A stretch of DNA of 64,000 bases from Auanema rhodensis (taxonomy: Eukaryota; Nematoda; Chromadorea; Rhabditida; Rhabditidae), in contig OZ059899.1 of the NCBI GenBank assembly GCA_964057225.1, positions 62,001-126,000 on the forward strand. Direction: 5' to 3'. The notes beneath the pieces were generated by a model. It had not been told where the DNA came from. It worked only from the letters and a program-made list of their open reading frames with translations, and did not search any database. Positions 27,601 through 41,800 of the stretch are shown here, in pieces (position 1 is the first letter of the stretch; the number at the start of each line of letters is the position of its first letter). Both the position numbers and the translations under genes were made by a program.

Positions 27601-30600
27601 CAAGTGCACATCACGTGTACATTTAATTAGCATAAACTAAAGTTCACGTAAATTTCAAAGTCATGGTTACCATGAACCAATATCAATAAAAATTTGTTTT
27701 TAGACTAATATGGACATGAGGAATCTAATTTTGAAAACCGCATCTCTTTATCTTTCACGTGAAGCGAGTTACATACCAAGTGCACATCACGTGTACATTT
27801 AATTAGCATAAATTAAAGTTCACGTAAAATTCAAAGTCATGGTTACCATGCACCAATATCAATAAAAATTTGTTTTTAGACTAATATGGACATGGGGAAT
27901 CTAATTTTGAAAACCGCATCTCTTTATCTTTCATGTGAAGCGAGTTACATACCAAGTGCACATCACGTGTACATTTAATTAGCATAAATTAAAGTTCACG
28001 TAAATTTCAAAGTCATGGTTACCATGCACCAATATCAATAAAACTTTGTTTTCAGACTAATATGAACATGGGGAATCTAATTTTGAAAACCGCATCTCTT
28101 TATCTTTTACGTGAAGCGAGTTACATACCAAGTGCACATCACGTGTACATTTAATTAGCATAAATTAAAGTTCATGTAAATTTCAAAGTCATGGTTACCA
28201 TGCACCAATATCAATAAAAATTTGTTTTTAGACTAATATCGACATGGGGAATCTAATTTTGAAAACCGCATCTCTTTATCTTTCACGTGAAGCGAGTTAC
28301 ATACCAAGTGCACATCACGTGTACATTTAATTAGCATAAACTAAAGTTCACGTAAATTTCAAAGGCATGGTTACCATGAACCAATATCAATAAAAATTTG
28401 TTTTTAGACTAATATGGACATGGGGAATCTAATTTTGAAAACCGCATCTCTTTATCTTTCACGTGAAGCGAGTTACATACCAAGTGCACATCACGTGTAC
28501 ATTTAATTAGCATAAATTAAAGTTCACGTAAATTTCAAAGTCATGGTTACCATGCACCAATATCAATAAAAATTTGTTTTTAGACTAATATGGACATGGG
28601 GAATCTAATTTTGAAAACCGCATCTCTTTATCTTTCACGTGAAGCGAGTTACATACCAAGTGCACATCACGTGTACATTTAATTAGCATAAATTAAAGTT
28701 CACGTAAAATTCAAAGTCATGGTTACCATGCACCAATATCAATAAAAATTTGTTTTTAGACTAATATGGACATGGGGAATCTAATTTTGAAAACCGCATC
28801 TCTTTATCTTTTACGTGAAGCGAGTTACATACCAAGTGCACATCACGTGTACATTTAATTAGCATAAATTAAAGTTCACGTAAATTTCAAAGTCATGGTT
28901 ACCATGCACCAATATCAATAAAAATTTGTTTTTAGACTAATATGGACATGGGGAATCTAATTTTGAAAACCGCATCTCTTTATCTTCCACGTGAAGCGAG
29001 TTACATACCAAGTGCACATCACGTGTACATTTAATTAGCATAAATTAAAGTTCACGTAAAATTCAAAGTCATGGTTACCATGCACCAATATCAATAAAAA
29101 TTTGTTTTTAGACTAATATGGACATGGGGAATCTAATTTTGAAAACCGCATCTCTTTATCTTTTACGTGAAGCGAGTTACATACCAAGTGCACATCACGT
29201 GTACATTTAATTAGCATAAATTAAAGTTCACGTAAATTTCAAAGTCATGGTTACCATGAACCAATATCAATAAAAATTTGTTTTTAGACTAATATGGACA
29301 TGGGGAATCTAATTTTGAAAACCGCATCTCTTTATCTTTCACGTGAAGCGAGTTACATACCAAGTGCACATCACGTGTACATTTAATTAGCATAAATTAA
29401 AGTTCACGTAAAATTCAAAGTCATGGTTACCATGCACCAATATCAATAAAAATTTGTTTTTAGACTAATATGGACATGGGGAATCTAATTTTGAAAACCG
29501 CATCTCTTTATCTTTTACGTGAAGCGAGTTACATACCAAGTGCACATCACGTGTACATTTAATTAGCATAAATTAAAGTTCACGTAAATTTCAAAGTCAT
29601 GGTTACCATGAACCAATATCAATAAAAATTTGTTTTTAGACTAATATGGACATGGGGAATCTAATTTTGAAAACCGCATCTCTTTATCTTTCACGTGAAG
29701 CGAGTTACATACCAAGTGCACATCACGTGTACATTTAATTAGCATAAATTAAAGTTCACGTAAATTTCAAAGTCATGGTTACCATGAACCAATATCAATA
29801 AAAATTTGTTTTTAGACTAATATGGACAAGGGGAATCTAATTTTGAAAACCGCATCTCTTTATCTTTCACGTGAAGCGAGTTACATACCAAGTGCACATC
29901 ACGTGTACATTTAATTAGCATAAATTAAAGTTCACGTAAATTTCAAAGTCATGGTTACCATGCACCAATATCAATAAAAATTTGTTTTTAGACTAATATG
30001 GACATGGGGAATCTAATTTTGAAAACCGCATCTCTTTATCTTTCACGTGAAGCGAGTTACATACCAAGTGCACATCACGTGTACATTTAATTAGCATAAA
30101 TTAAAGTTCACGTAAATTTCAAAGTCATGGTTACCATGCACCAATATCAATAAAAATTTGTTTTTAGACTAATATGGACATGGGGAATCTAAATTTGAAA
30201 ACCGCATCTCTTTATCTCTCACGTGAAGCGAGTTACATACCAAGGGCACATCACGTGTACATTTAATTAGCATAAATTAAAGTTCCCGTAAATTTCAAAG
30301 TCATGGTTACCATGCACCAATATCAATAAAAATTTGTTTTTAGACTAATATGGACATGGGGAATCTAATTTTGAAAACCGCATCTCTTTATCTTTCACGT
30401 GAAGCGAGTTACATACCAAGGGCACATCACGTGTACATTTAATTAGCATAAATTAAAGTTCCCGTAAATTTCAAAGTCATGGTTACCATGCACCAATATC
30501 AATAAAAATTTGTTTTTAGACTAATATGGACATGGGGAATCTAATTTTGAAAACCGCATCTCTTTATCTTTCACGTGAAGCGAGTTACATACCAAGTGCA

Positions 30601-33263
30601 CATCACGTGTACATTTAATTAGCATAAATTAAAGTTCACGTAAATTTCAAAGTCATGGCTACCATGAACCAATATCAATAAAAATTTGTTTTTAGACTAA
30701 TATGGACATAGGGAATCTAATTTTGAAAACCGCATCTCTTCATCTTTCACGTGAAGCGAGTTACATACCAAGTGCACATCACGTGTACATTTAATTAGCA
30801 TAAATTGAAGTTCACGTAAATTTCAAAGTCATGGTTACCATGAACCAATATCAATAAAAATTTGTTTTTAGACTAATATGGACATGGGGAATCTAATTTT
30901 GAAAACCGCATCTCTTTATCTTTCACGTGAAGCAAGTTACATACCAAGTGCACATCACGTGTACGTTTAATTAGCAAAAATTAAAGTTCACGTAAATTTC
31001 AAAGTCATAGTTACCATGCACCAATATCAATAAAAATTTGTTTTTAGACTAATATGGACATGGGGAATCTAATTTTGAAAACCGCATCTCTTTATCTTTT
31101 ACGTGAAGCGAGTTACATACCAAGTGCACATCACGTGTACATTTAATTAGCATAAATTAAAGTTCACGTAAATTTCAAAGTCATGGTTACCATGCACCAA
31201 TATCAATAAAAATTTGTTTTTAGACTAATATGGACATGGGGAATCTAATTTTGAAAACCGCATCTCTTTATCTTTCACGTGAAGCGAGTTACATACCAAG
31301 TGCACATCACGTGTACATTTAATTAGCATAAATTAAAGTTCACGTAAATTTCAAAGTCATGGTTACCACGCACCAATATCAATAAAAATTTGTTTTTAGA
31401 CTAATATGGACATGGGGAATCTAATTTTGAAAACCGCATCTCTTTATCTTTCACGTGAAGCGAGTTACATACCAAGTGCACATCACGTGTACATTTAATT
31501 AGCATAAATTAAAGTTCACGTAAATTTCAAAGTCATAGTTACCATGCACCAATATCAATAAAAATTTGTTTTTAGACTAATATGGACATGGGGAATCTAA
31601 TTTTGAAAACCGCATCTCTTTATCTTTCACGTGAAGCGAGTTACATACCAAGTGCACATCACGTGTACATTTAATTAGCATAAATTAAAGTTCACGTAAA
31701 TTTCAAAGTCATGGTTACCATGCACCAATATCAATAAAAATTTATTTTTAGACTAATATGGACATGGGGAATCTAATTTTGAAAACCGCATCTCTTTATC
31801 TTTCACGTGAAGCGAGTTACATACCAAGTGCACATCACGTGTACATTTAATTAGCATAAATTAAAGTTCACGTAAATTTCAAAGTCATGGTTACCATGAA
31901 CCAATATCAATAAAAATTTGTTTTTAGACTAATATGGACATGGGGAATCTAATTTTGAAAACCGCATCTCTTTATCTTTCACGTGAAGCAAGTTACATAC
32001 CAAGTGCACATCACGTGTACATTTAATTAGCATAAATTAAAGTTCACGTAAATTTCAAAGTCATAGTTACCATGCACCAATATCAATAAAAATTTGTTTT
32101 TAGACTAATATGGACATGGGGAATCTAATTTTGAAAACCGCATCTCTTTATCTTTCACGTGAAGCGAGTTACATACCAAGTGCACATCACGTGTACATTT
32201 AATTAGCATAAATTAAAGTTCACGTAAATTTCAAAGTCATGGTTACCATGCACCAATATCAATAAAAATTTGTTTTTAGACTAATATGGACATGGGGAAT
32301 CTAATTTTGAAAACCGCATCTCTTTATCTTTCACGTGAAGCGAGTTACATACCAAGTGCACATCACGTGTACATTTAATTAGCATAAATTAAAGTTCACG
32401 TAAATTTCAAAGTCATGGTTACCACGCACCAATATCAATAAAAATTTGTTTTTAGACTAATATGGACATGGGGAATCTAATTTTGAAAACCGCATCTCTT
32501 TATCTTTCACGTGAAGCGAGTTACATACCAAGTGCACATCACGTGTACATTTAATTAGCATAAATTAAAGTTCACGTAAATTTCAAAGTCATGGTTACCA
32601 TGAACCAATATCAATAAAAATTTGTTTTTAGACTAATATGGACATGGGGAATCTAATTTTGAAAACCGCATCTCTTTATCTTTCACGTGAAGCAAGTTAC
32701 ATACCAAGTGCACATCACGTGTACATTTAATTAGCATAAATTAAAGTTCACGTAAATTTCAAAGTCATAGTTACCATGCACCAATATCAATAAAAATTTG
32801 TTTTTAGACTAATATGGACATGGGGAATCTAATTTTGAAAACCGCATCTCTTTATCTTTCACGTGAAGCGAGTTACATACCAAGTGCACATCACGTGTAC
32901 ATTTAATTAGCATAAATTAAAGTTCACGTAAATTTCAAAGTCATGGTTACCATGCACCAATATCAATAAAAATTTGTTTTTAGACTAATATGGACATGGG
33001 GAATCTAATTTTGAAAACCGCATCTCTTTATCTTTCACGTGAAGCGAGTTACATACCAAGTGCACATCACGTGTACATTTAATTAGCATAAATTAAAGTT
33101 CACGTAAATTTCAAAGTCATGGTTACCACGCACCAATATCAATAAAAATTTGTTTTTAGACTAATATGGACATGGGGAATCTAATTTTGAAAACCGCATC
33201 TCTTTATCTTTCACGTGAAGCGAGTTACATACCAAGTGCACATCACGTGTACATTTAATTAGC

Positions 33264-35023
33264 ATAAATTAAAGTTCACGTAAATTTCAAAGTCATAGTT
33301 ACCATGCACCAATATCAATAAAAATTTGTTTTTAGACTAATATGGACATGGGGAATCTAATTTTGAAAACCGCATCTCTTTATCTTTCACGTGAAGCGAG
33401 TTACATACCAAGTGCACATCACGTGTACATTTAATTAGCATAAATTAAAGTTCACGTAAATTTCAAAGTCATGGTTACCATGCACCAATATCAATAAAAA
33501 TTTGTTTTTAGACTAATATGGACATGGGTAATCTAATTTTGAAAACCGCATCTCTTTATCTTTCACGTGAAGCGAGTTACATACCAAGTGCACATCACGT
33601 GTACATTTAATTAGCATAAATTAAAGTTCACGTAAATTTCAAAGTCATGGTTACCATGCACCAATATCAATAAAAATTTGTTTTTAGACTAATATGGACA
33701 TGGGGAATCTAATTTTGAAAACCGCATCTCTTCATCTTTCACGTGAAGCGAGTTACCTACCAAGTGCACATCACGTGTACATTTAATTAGCATAAATTAA
33801 AGTTCACGTAAATTTCAAAGTCATGGTTACCATGCACCAATATCAATAAAAATTTGTTTTTAGACTAATATGGACATGGGGAATCTAATTTTGAAAACCG
33901 CATCTCTTTATCTTTCATGTGAAGCGAGTTACATACCAAGTGCACATCACGTGTACATTTAATTAGCATAAATTAAAGTTCACGTAAATTTCAAAGTCAT
34001 GGTTACCACGCACCAATATCAATAAAAATTTGTTTTTAGACTAATATGGACATGGGGAATCTAATTTTGAAAACCGCATCTCTTTATCTTTCACGTGAAG
34101 CGAGTTACATACCAAGTGCACATCACGTGTACATTTAATTAGCATAAATTAAAGTTCACGTAAATTTCAAAGTCATGGTTACCACGCACCAATATCAATA
34201 AAAATTTGTTTTTAGACTAATATGGACATGGGGAATCTAATTTTGAAAACCGCATCTCTTTATCTTTCACGTGAAGCGAGTTACATACCAAGTGCACATC
34301 ACGTGTACATTTAATTAGCATAAATTAAAGTTCACGTAAATTTCAAAGTCATGGTTACCATGCACCAATATCAATAAAAATTTGTTTTTAGACTAATATA
34401 GACATGGGGAATCTAATTTTGAAAACCGCATCTCTTTATCTTTCACGTGAAGCGAGTTACATACCAAGTGCACATCACGTGTACATTTAATTAGCATAAA
34501 TTAAAGTTCACGTAAATTTCAAAGTCATGGTTACCATGCACCAATATCAATAAAAATTTGTTTTTAGACTAATATGGACATAGGGAATCTAATTTTGAAA
34601 ACCGCATCTCTTTATCTTTCACGTGAAGCGAGTTACATACCAAGTGCACATCACGTGTACATTTAATTAGCATAAATTAAAGTTCCCGTAAATTTCAAAG
34701 TCATGGTTACCATGCACCAATATCAATAAAAATTTGTTTTTAGACTAATATGGACATAGGGAATCTAATTTTGAAAACCGCATCTCTTTATCTTTCACGT
34801 GAAGCGAGTTACATACCAAGTGCACATCACGTGTACATTTAATTAGCATAAATTAAAGTTCACGTAAATTTCAAAGTCATGGCTACCATGAACCAATATC
34901 AATAAAAATTTGTTTTTAGACTAATATGGACATGGGGAATCTAATTTTGAAAACCGCATCTCTTTATCTTTCACGTGAAGCGAGTTACATACCAAGTGCA
35001 CATCACGTGTACATTTAATTAGC
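33264..35023 (+). repeat. Ten-monomer (1,760 bp) higher-order unit, copy 1
   Basis: Monomer order: G34A; G90T (33529); T118C with 'cctacc' (33757); C127T; T42C; T42C; G81A ('atatagac', about 34400); G87A ('catagggaat'); A15C with G87A; T36C with C44A. The next ten monomers repeat this order. This is the longest clear tandem higher-order unit in the window. Confidence 0.9.
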
Positions 35024-36783
35024 ATAAATTAAAGTTCACGTAAATTTCAAAGTCATAGTTACCATGCACCAATATCAATAAAAATTTGTTTTTAGACTAA
35101 TATGGACATGGGGAATCTAATTTTGAAAACCGCATCTCTTTATCTTTCACGTGAAGCGAGTTACATACCAAGTGCACATCACGTGTACATTTAATTAGCA
35201 TAAATTAAAGTTCACGTAAATTTCAAAGTCATGGTTACCATGCACCAATATCAATAAAAATTTGTTTTTAGACTAATATGGACATGGGTAATCTAATTTT
35301 GAAAACCGCATCTCTTTATCTTTCACGTGAAGCGAGTTACATACCAAGTGCACATCACGTGTACATTTAATTAGCATAAATTAAAGTTCACGTAAATTTC
35401 AAAGTCATGGTTACCATGCACCAATATCAATAAAAATTTGTTTTTAGACTAATATGGACATGGGGAATCTAATTTTGAAAACCGCATCTCTTCATCTTTC
35501 ACGTGAAGCGAGTTACCTACCAAGTGCACATCACGTGTACATTTAATTAGCATAAATTAAAGTTCACGTAAATTTCAAAGTCATGGTTACCATGCACCAA
35601 TATCAATAAAAATTTGTTTTTAGACTAATATGGACATGGGGAATCTAATTTTGAAAACCGCATCTCTTTATCTTTCATGTGAAGCGAGTTACATACCAAG
35701 TGCACATCACGTGTACATTTAATTAGCATAAATTAAAGTTCACGTAAATTTCAAAGTCATGGTTACCACGCACCAATATCAATAAAAATTTGTTTTTAGA
35801 CTAATATGGACATGGGGAATCTAATTTTGAAAACCGCATCTCTTTATCTTTCACGTGAAGCGAGTTACATACCAAGTGCACATCACGTGTACATTTAATT
35901 AGCATAAATTAAAGTTCACGTAAATTTCAAAGTCATGGTTACCACGCACCAATATCAATAAAAATTTGTTTTTAGACTAATATGGACATGGGGAATCTAA
36001 TTTTGAAAACCGCATCTCTTTATCTTTCACGTGAAGCGAGTTACATACCAAGTGCACATCACGTGTACATTTAATTAGCATAAATTAAAGTTCACGTAAA
36101 TTTCAAAGTCATGGTTACCATGCACCAATATCAATAAAAATTTGTTTTTAGACTAATATAGACATGGGGAATCTAATTTTGAAAACCGCATCTCTTTATC
36201 TTTCACGTGAAGCGAGTTACATACCAAGTGCACATCACGTGTACATTTAATTAGCATAAATTAAAGTTCACGTAAATTTCAAAGTCATGGTTACCATGCA
36301 CCAATATCAATAAAAATTTGTTTTTAGACTAATATGGACATAGGGAATCTAATTTTGAAAACCGCATCTCTTTATCTTTCACGTGAAGCGAGTTACATAC
36401 CAAGTGCACATCACGTGTACATTTAATTAGCATAAATTAAAGTTCCCGTAAATTTCAAAGTCATGGTTACCATGCACCAATATCAATAAAAATTTGTTTT
36501 TAGACTAATATGGACATGGGGAATCTAATTTTGAAAACCGCATCTCTTTATCTTTCACGTGAAGCGAGTTACATACCAAGTGCACATCACGTGTACATTT
36601 AATTAGCATAAATTAAAGTTCACGTAAATTTCAAAGTCATGGCTACCATGAACCAATATCAATAAAAATTTGTTTTTAGACTAATATGGACATAGGGAAT
36701 CTAATTTTGAAAACCGCATCTCGTCATCTTTCACGTGAAGCGAGTTACATACCAAGTGCACATCACGTGTACATTTAATTAGC
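35024..36783 (+). repeat. Ten-monomer (1,760 bp) higher-order unit, copy 2
   Basis: Repeats 33264-35023 at a constant 1,760-bp offset (for example G90T at 35289, T42C at 35769 and 35945, G81A near 36160). The ninth monomer lacks G87A, and the tenth has gained G87A and a private 'ctcgtcatc'. The two copies are otherwise alike at the markers I followed, so the duplication is recent. Confidence 0.9.
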
Positions 36784-37663
36784 ATAAATTGAAGTTCACG
36801 TAAATTTCAAAGTCATGGTTACCATGAACCAATATCAATAAAAATTTGTTTTTAGACTAATATGGACATGGGGAATCTAATTTTGAAAACCGCATCTCTT
36901 TATCTTTCACGTGAAGCAAGTTACATACCAAGTGCACATCACGTGTACATTTAATTAGCATAAATTAAAGTTCACGTAAATTTCAAAGTCATAGTTACCA
37001 TGCACCAATATCAATAAAAATTTGTTTTTAGACTAATATGGACATGGGGAATCTAATTTTGAAAACCGCATCTCTTTATCTTTCACGTGAAGCGAGTTAC
37101 ATACCAAGTGCACATCACGTGTACATTTAATTAGCATAAATTAAAGTTCACGTAAATTTCAAAGTCATGGTTACCACGCACCAATATCAATAAAAATTTG
37201 TTTTTAGACTAATATGGACATGGGGAATCTAATTTTGAAAACCGCATCTCTTTATCTTTCACGTGAAGCGAGTTACATACCAAGTGCACATCACGTGTAC
37301 ATTTAATTAGCATAAATTAAAGTTCACGTAAATTTCAAAGTCATGGTTACCACGCACCAATATCAATAAAAATTTGTTTTTAGACTAATATGGACATGGG
37401 GAATCTAATTTTGAAAACCGCATCTCTTTATCTTTCACGTGAAGCGAGTTACATACCAAGTGCACATCACGTGTACATTTAATTAGCATAAATTAAAGTT
37501 CACGTAAATTTCAAAGTCATAGTTACCATGCACCAATATCAATAAAAATTTGTTTTTAGACTAATATGGACATGGGGAATCTAATTTTGAAAACCGCATC
37601 TCTTTATCTTTCACGTGAAGCGAGTTACATACCAAGTGCACATCACGTGTACATTTAATTAGC

Positions 37664-38895
37664 ATAAATTAAAGTTCACGTAAATTTCAAAGTCATGGCT
37701 ACCATGAACCAATATCAATAAAAATTTGTTTTTAGACTAATATGGACATAGGGAATCTAATTTTGAAAACCGCATCTCTTCATCTTTCACGTGAAGCGAG
37801 TTACATACCAAGTGCACATCACGTGTACATTTAATTAGCATAAATTGAAGTTCACGTAAATTTCAAAGTCATGGTTACCATGAACCAATATCAATAAAAA
37901 TTTGTTTTTAGACTAATATGGACATGGGGAATCTAATTTTGAAAACCGCATCTCTTTATCTTTCACGTGAAGCGAGTTACATACCAAGTGCACATCACGT
38001 GTACATTTAATTAGCATAAATTAAAGTTCACGTAAATTTCAAAGTCATGGTTACCATGCACCAATATCAATAAAAATTTGTTTTTAGACTAATATGGACA
38101 TGGGGAATCTAATTTTGAAAACCGCATCTCTTTATCTTTCACGTGAAGCGAGTTACATACCAAGTGCACATCACGTGTACATTTAATTAGCATAAATTAA
38201 AGTTCACGTAAATTTCAAAGTCATGGTTACCACGCACCAATATCAATAAAAATTTGTTTTTAGACTAATATGGACATGGGGAATCTAATTTTGAAAACCG
38301 CATCTCTTTATCTTTCACGTGAAGCGAGTTACATACCAAGTGCACATCACGTGTACATTTAATTAGCATAAATTAAAGTTCACGTAAATTTCAAAGTCAT
38401 GGTTACCACGCACCAATATCAATAAAAATTTGTTTTTAGACTAATATGGACATGGGGAATCTAATTTTGAAAACCGCATCTCTTTATCTTTCACGTGAAG
38501 CGAGTTACATACCAAGTGCACATCACGTGTACATTTAATTAGCATAAATTAAAGTTCACGTAAATTTCAAAGTCATAGTTACCATGCACCAATATCAATA
38601 AAAATTTGTTTTTAGACTAATATGGACATGGGGAATCTAATTTTGAAAACCGCATCTCTTTATCTTTCACGTGAAGCGAGTTACATACCAAGTGCACATC
38701 ACGTGTACATTTAATTAGCATAAATTAAAGTTCACGTAAATTTCAAAGTCATGGTTACCATGCACCAATATCAATAAAAATTTGTTTTTAGACTAATATG
38801 GACATGGGGAATCTAATTTTGAAAACCGCATCTCTTTATCTTTCACGTGAAGCGAGTTACATACCAAGTGCACATCACGTGTACATTTAATTAGC
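37664..38895 (+). repeat. Seven-monomer (1,232 bp) block, repeated in part from 38896
   Basis: A T36C+G87A+T118C monomer is followed by an A8G monomer ('aaattgaag', G at 37847), a plain copy, two T42C copies, a G34A copy and a plain copy. From 38896 the same pair starts again (T36C type, then A8G at 39079). The copies agree for the first three monomers and then diverge. Related pairs start at 30624 and 36608. Confidence 0.75.
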
Positions 38896-41800
38896 ATAAA
38901 TTAAAGTTCACGTAAATTTCAAAGTCATGGCTACCATGAACCAATATCAATAAAAATTTGTTTTTAGACTAATATGGACATAGGGAATCTAATTTTGAAA
39001 ACCGCATCTCTTCATCTTTCACGTGAAGCGAGTTACATACCAAGTGCACATCACGTGTACATTTAATTAGCATAAATTGAAGTTCACGTAAATTTCAAAG
39101 TCATGGTTACCATGAACCAATATCAATAAAAATTTGTTTTTAGACTAATATGGACATGGGGAATCTAATTTTGAAAACCGCATCTCTTTATCTTTCACGT
39201 GAAGCGAGTTACATACCAAGTGCACATCACGTGTACATTTAATTAGCATAAATTAAAGTTCACGTAAATTTCAAAGTCATGGTTACCATGCACCAATATC
39301 AATAAAAATTTGTTTTTAGACTAATATGGACATGGGGAATCTAATTTTGAAAACCGCATCTCTTTATCTTTCACGTGAAGCGAGTTACATACCAAGTGCA
39401 CATCACGTGTACATTTAATTAGCATAAATTAAAGTTCACGTAAATTTCAAAGTCATGGTTACCATGCACCAATATCAATAAAAATTTGTTTTTAGACTAA
39501 TATGGACATGGGGAATCTAATTTTGAAAACCGCATCTCTTTATCTTTCACGTGAAGCGAGTTACATACCAAGTGCACATCACGTGTACATTTAATTAGCA
39601 TAAATTAAAGTTCACGTAAATTTCAAAGTCATGGTTACCATGCACCAATATCAATAAAAATTTGTTTTTAGACTAATATGGACATGGGGAATCTAATTTT
39701 GAAAACCGCATCTCTTTATCTTTCACGTGAAGCGAGTTACATACCAAGTGCACATCACGTGTACATTTAATTAGCATAAATTAAAGTTCACGTAAATTTC
39801 AAAGTCATGGTTACCACGCACCAATATCAATAAAAATTTGTTTTTAGACTAATATGGACATGGGGAATCTAATTTTGAAAACCGCATCTCTTTATCTTTC
39901 ACGTGAAGCGAGTTACATACCAAGTGCACATCACGTGTACATTTAATTAGCATAAATTAAAGTTCACGTAAATTTCAAAGTCATGGTTACCATGCACCAA
40001 TATCAATAAAAATTTGTTTTTAGACTAATATGGACATGGGGAATCTAATTTTGAAAACCGCATCTCTTTATCTTTCACGTGAAGCAAGTTACATACCAAG
40101 TGCACATCACGTGTACATTTAATTAGCATAAATTAAAGTTCACGTAAATTTCAAAGTCATAGTTACCATGCACCAATATCAATAAAAATTTGTTTTTAGA
40201 CTAATATGGACATGGGGAATCTAATTTTGAAAACCGCATCTCTTTATCTTTCACGTGAAGCGAGTTACATACCAAGTGCACATCACGTGTACATTTAATT
40301 AGCATAAATTAAAGTTCACGTAAATTTCAAAGTCATGGTTACCATGCACCAATATCAATAAAAATTTGTTTTTAGACTAATATGGACATGGGGAATCTAA
40401 TTTTGAGAACCGCATCTCTTTATCTTTCACGTGAAGCGAGTTACATACCAAGTGCACATCACGTGTACATTTAATTAGCATAAATTAAAGTTCACGTAAA
40501 TTTCAAAGTCATAGTTACCATGCACCAATATCAATAAAAATTTGTTTTTAGACTAATATGGACATGGGGAATCTAATTTTGAAAACCGCATCTCTTTATC
40601 TTTCACGTGAAGCGAGTTACATACCAAGTGCACATCACGTGTACATTTAATTAGCATAAATTAATGTTCACGTAAATTTCAAAGTCATGGTTACCATGCA
40701 CCAATATCAATAAAAATTTGTTTTTAGACTAATATGGACATGGGGAATCTAATTTTGAAAACCGCATCTCTTTATCTTTCACGTGAAGCGAGTTACATAC
40801 CAAGTGCACATCACGTGTACATTTAATTAGCATAAATTAAAGTTCACGTAAATTTCAAAGTCATGGTTACCATGCACCAATATCAATAAAAATTTGTTTT
40901 TAGACTAATATGGACATGGGGAATCTAATTTTGAAAACCGCATCTCTTTATCTTTCACGTGAAGCGAGTTACATACCAAGTGCACATCACGTGTACATTT
41001 AATTAGCATAAATTAAAGTTCACGTAAATTTCAAAGTCATGGTTACCACGCACCAATATCAATAAAAATTTGTTTTTAGACTAATATGGACATGGGGAAT
41101 CTAATTTTGAAAACCGCATCTCTTTATCTTTCACGTGAAGCGAGTTACATACCAAGTGCACATCACGTGTACATTTAATTAGCATAAATTAAAGTTCACG
41201 TAAATTTCAAAGTCATGGTTACCATGAACCAATATCAATAAAAATTTGTTTTTAGACTAATATGGACATGGGGAATCTAATTTTGAAAACCGCATCTCTT
41301 TATCTTTCACGTGAAGCAAGATACATACCAAGTGCACATCACGTGTACATTTAATTAGCATAAATTAAAGTTCACGTAAATTTCAAAGTCATAGTTACCA
41401 TGCACCAATATCAATAAAAATTTGTTTTTAGACTAATATGGACATGGGTAATCTAATTTTGAAAACCGCATCTCTTTATCTTTCACGTGAAGCGAGTTAC
41501 ATACCAAGTGCACATCACGTGTACATTTAATTAGCATAAATTAAAGTTCACGTAAATTTCAAAGTCATGGTTACCATGCACCAATATCAATAAAAATTCG
41601 TTTTTAGACTAATATGGACGTGGGGAATCTAATTTTGAAAACCGCATCTCTTTATCTTTCACGTGAAGCGAGTTACATACCAAGTGCACATCACGTGTAC
41701 ATTTAATTAGCATAAATTAAAGTTCACGTAAATTTCAAAGTCATGGTTACCACGCACCAATATCAATAAAAATTTGTTTTTAGACTAATATGGACATGGG

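Larger units (their letters stand above)
1..29743 (+). repeat. Domain A of the array (subfamilies with T22A, C125T, G81C)
   Basis: This stretch holds about 169 monomers and no gene. It is a mosaic of monomer types: copies with T22A and C125T alternating with copies carrying C44A, sixteen copies with G81C (many also C16T), copies with T6C, copies with C44A+C46G, and copies with C127T or T70C. The last T22A copy I see is near 29405 and the last G81C copy is at 28240. Both are common before these points and absent after. C125T occurs once more, at about 31100. The right limit is therefore approximate, within about 29.5-30.7 kb. Apart from one 1-bp deletion near 21845, the domain shows no net length change in any monomer. 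Confidence 0.85.

Noticed and set aside
29744-30700. Misassembly join at the domain A/B boundary
   Set aside because: Phase is kept exactly and some types (C44A, single C125T and T6C copies) cross the boundary, so a real transition is at least as likely; reads are needed to decide.
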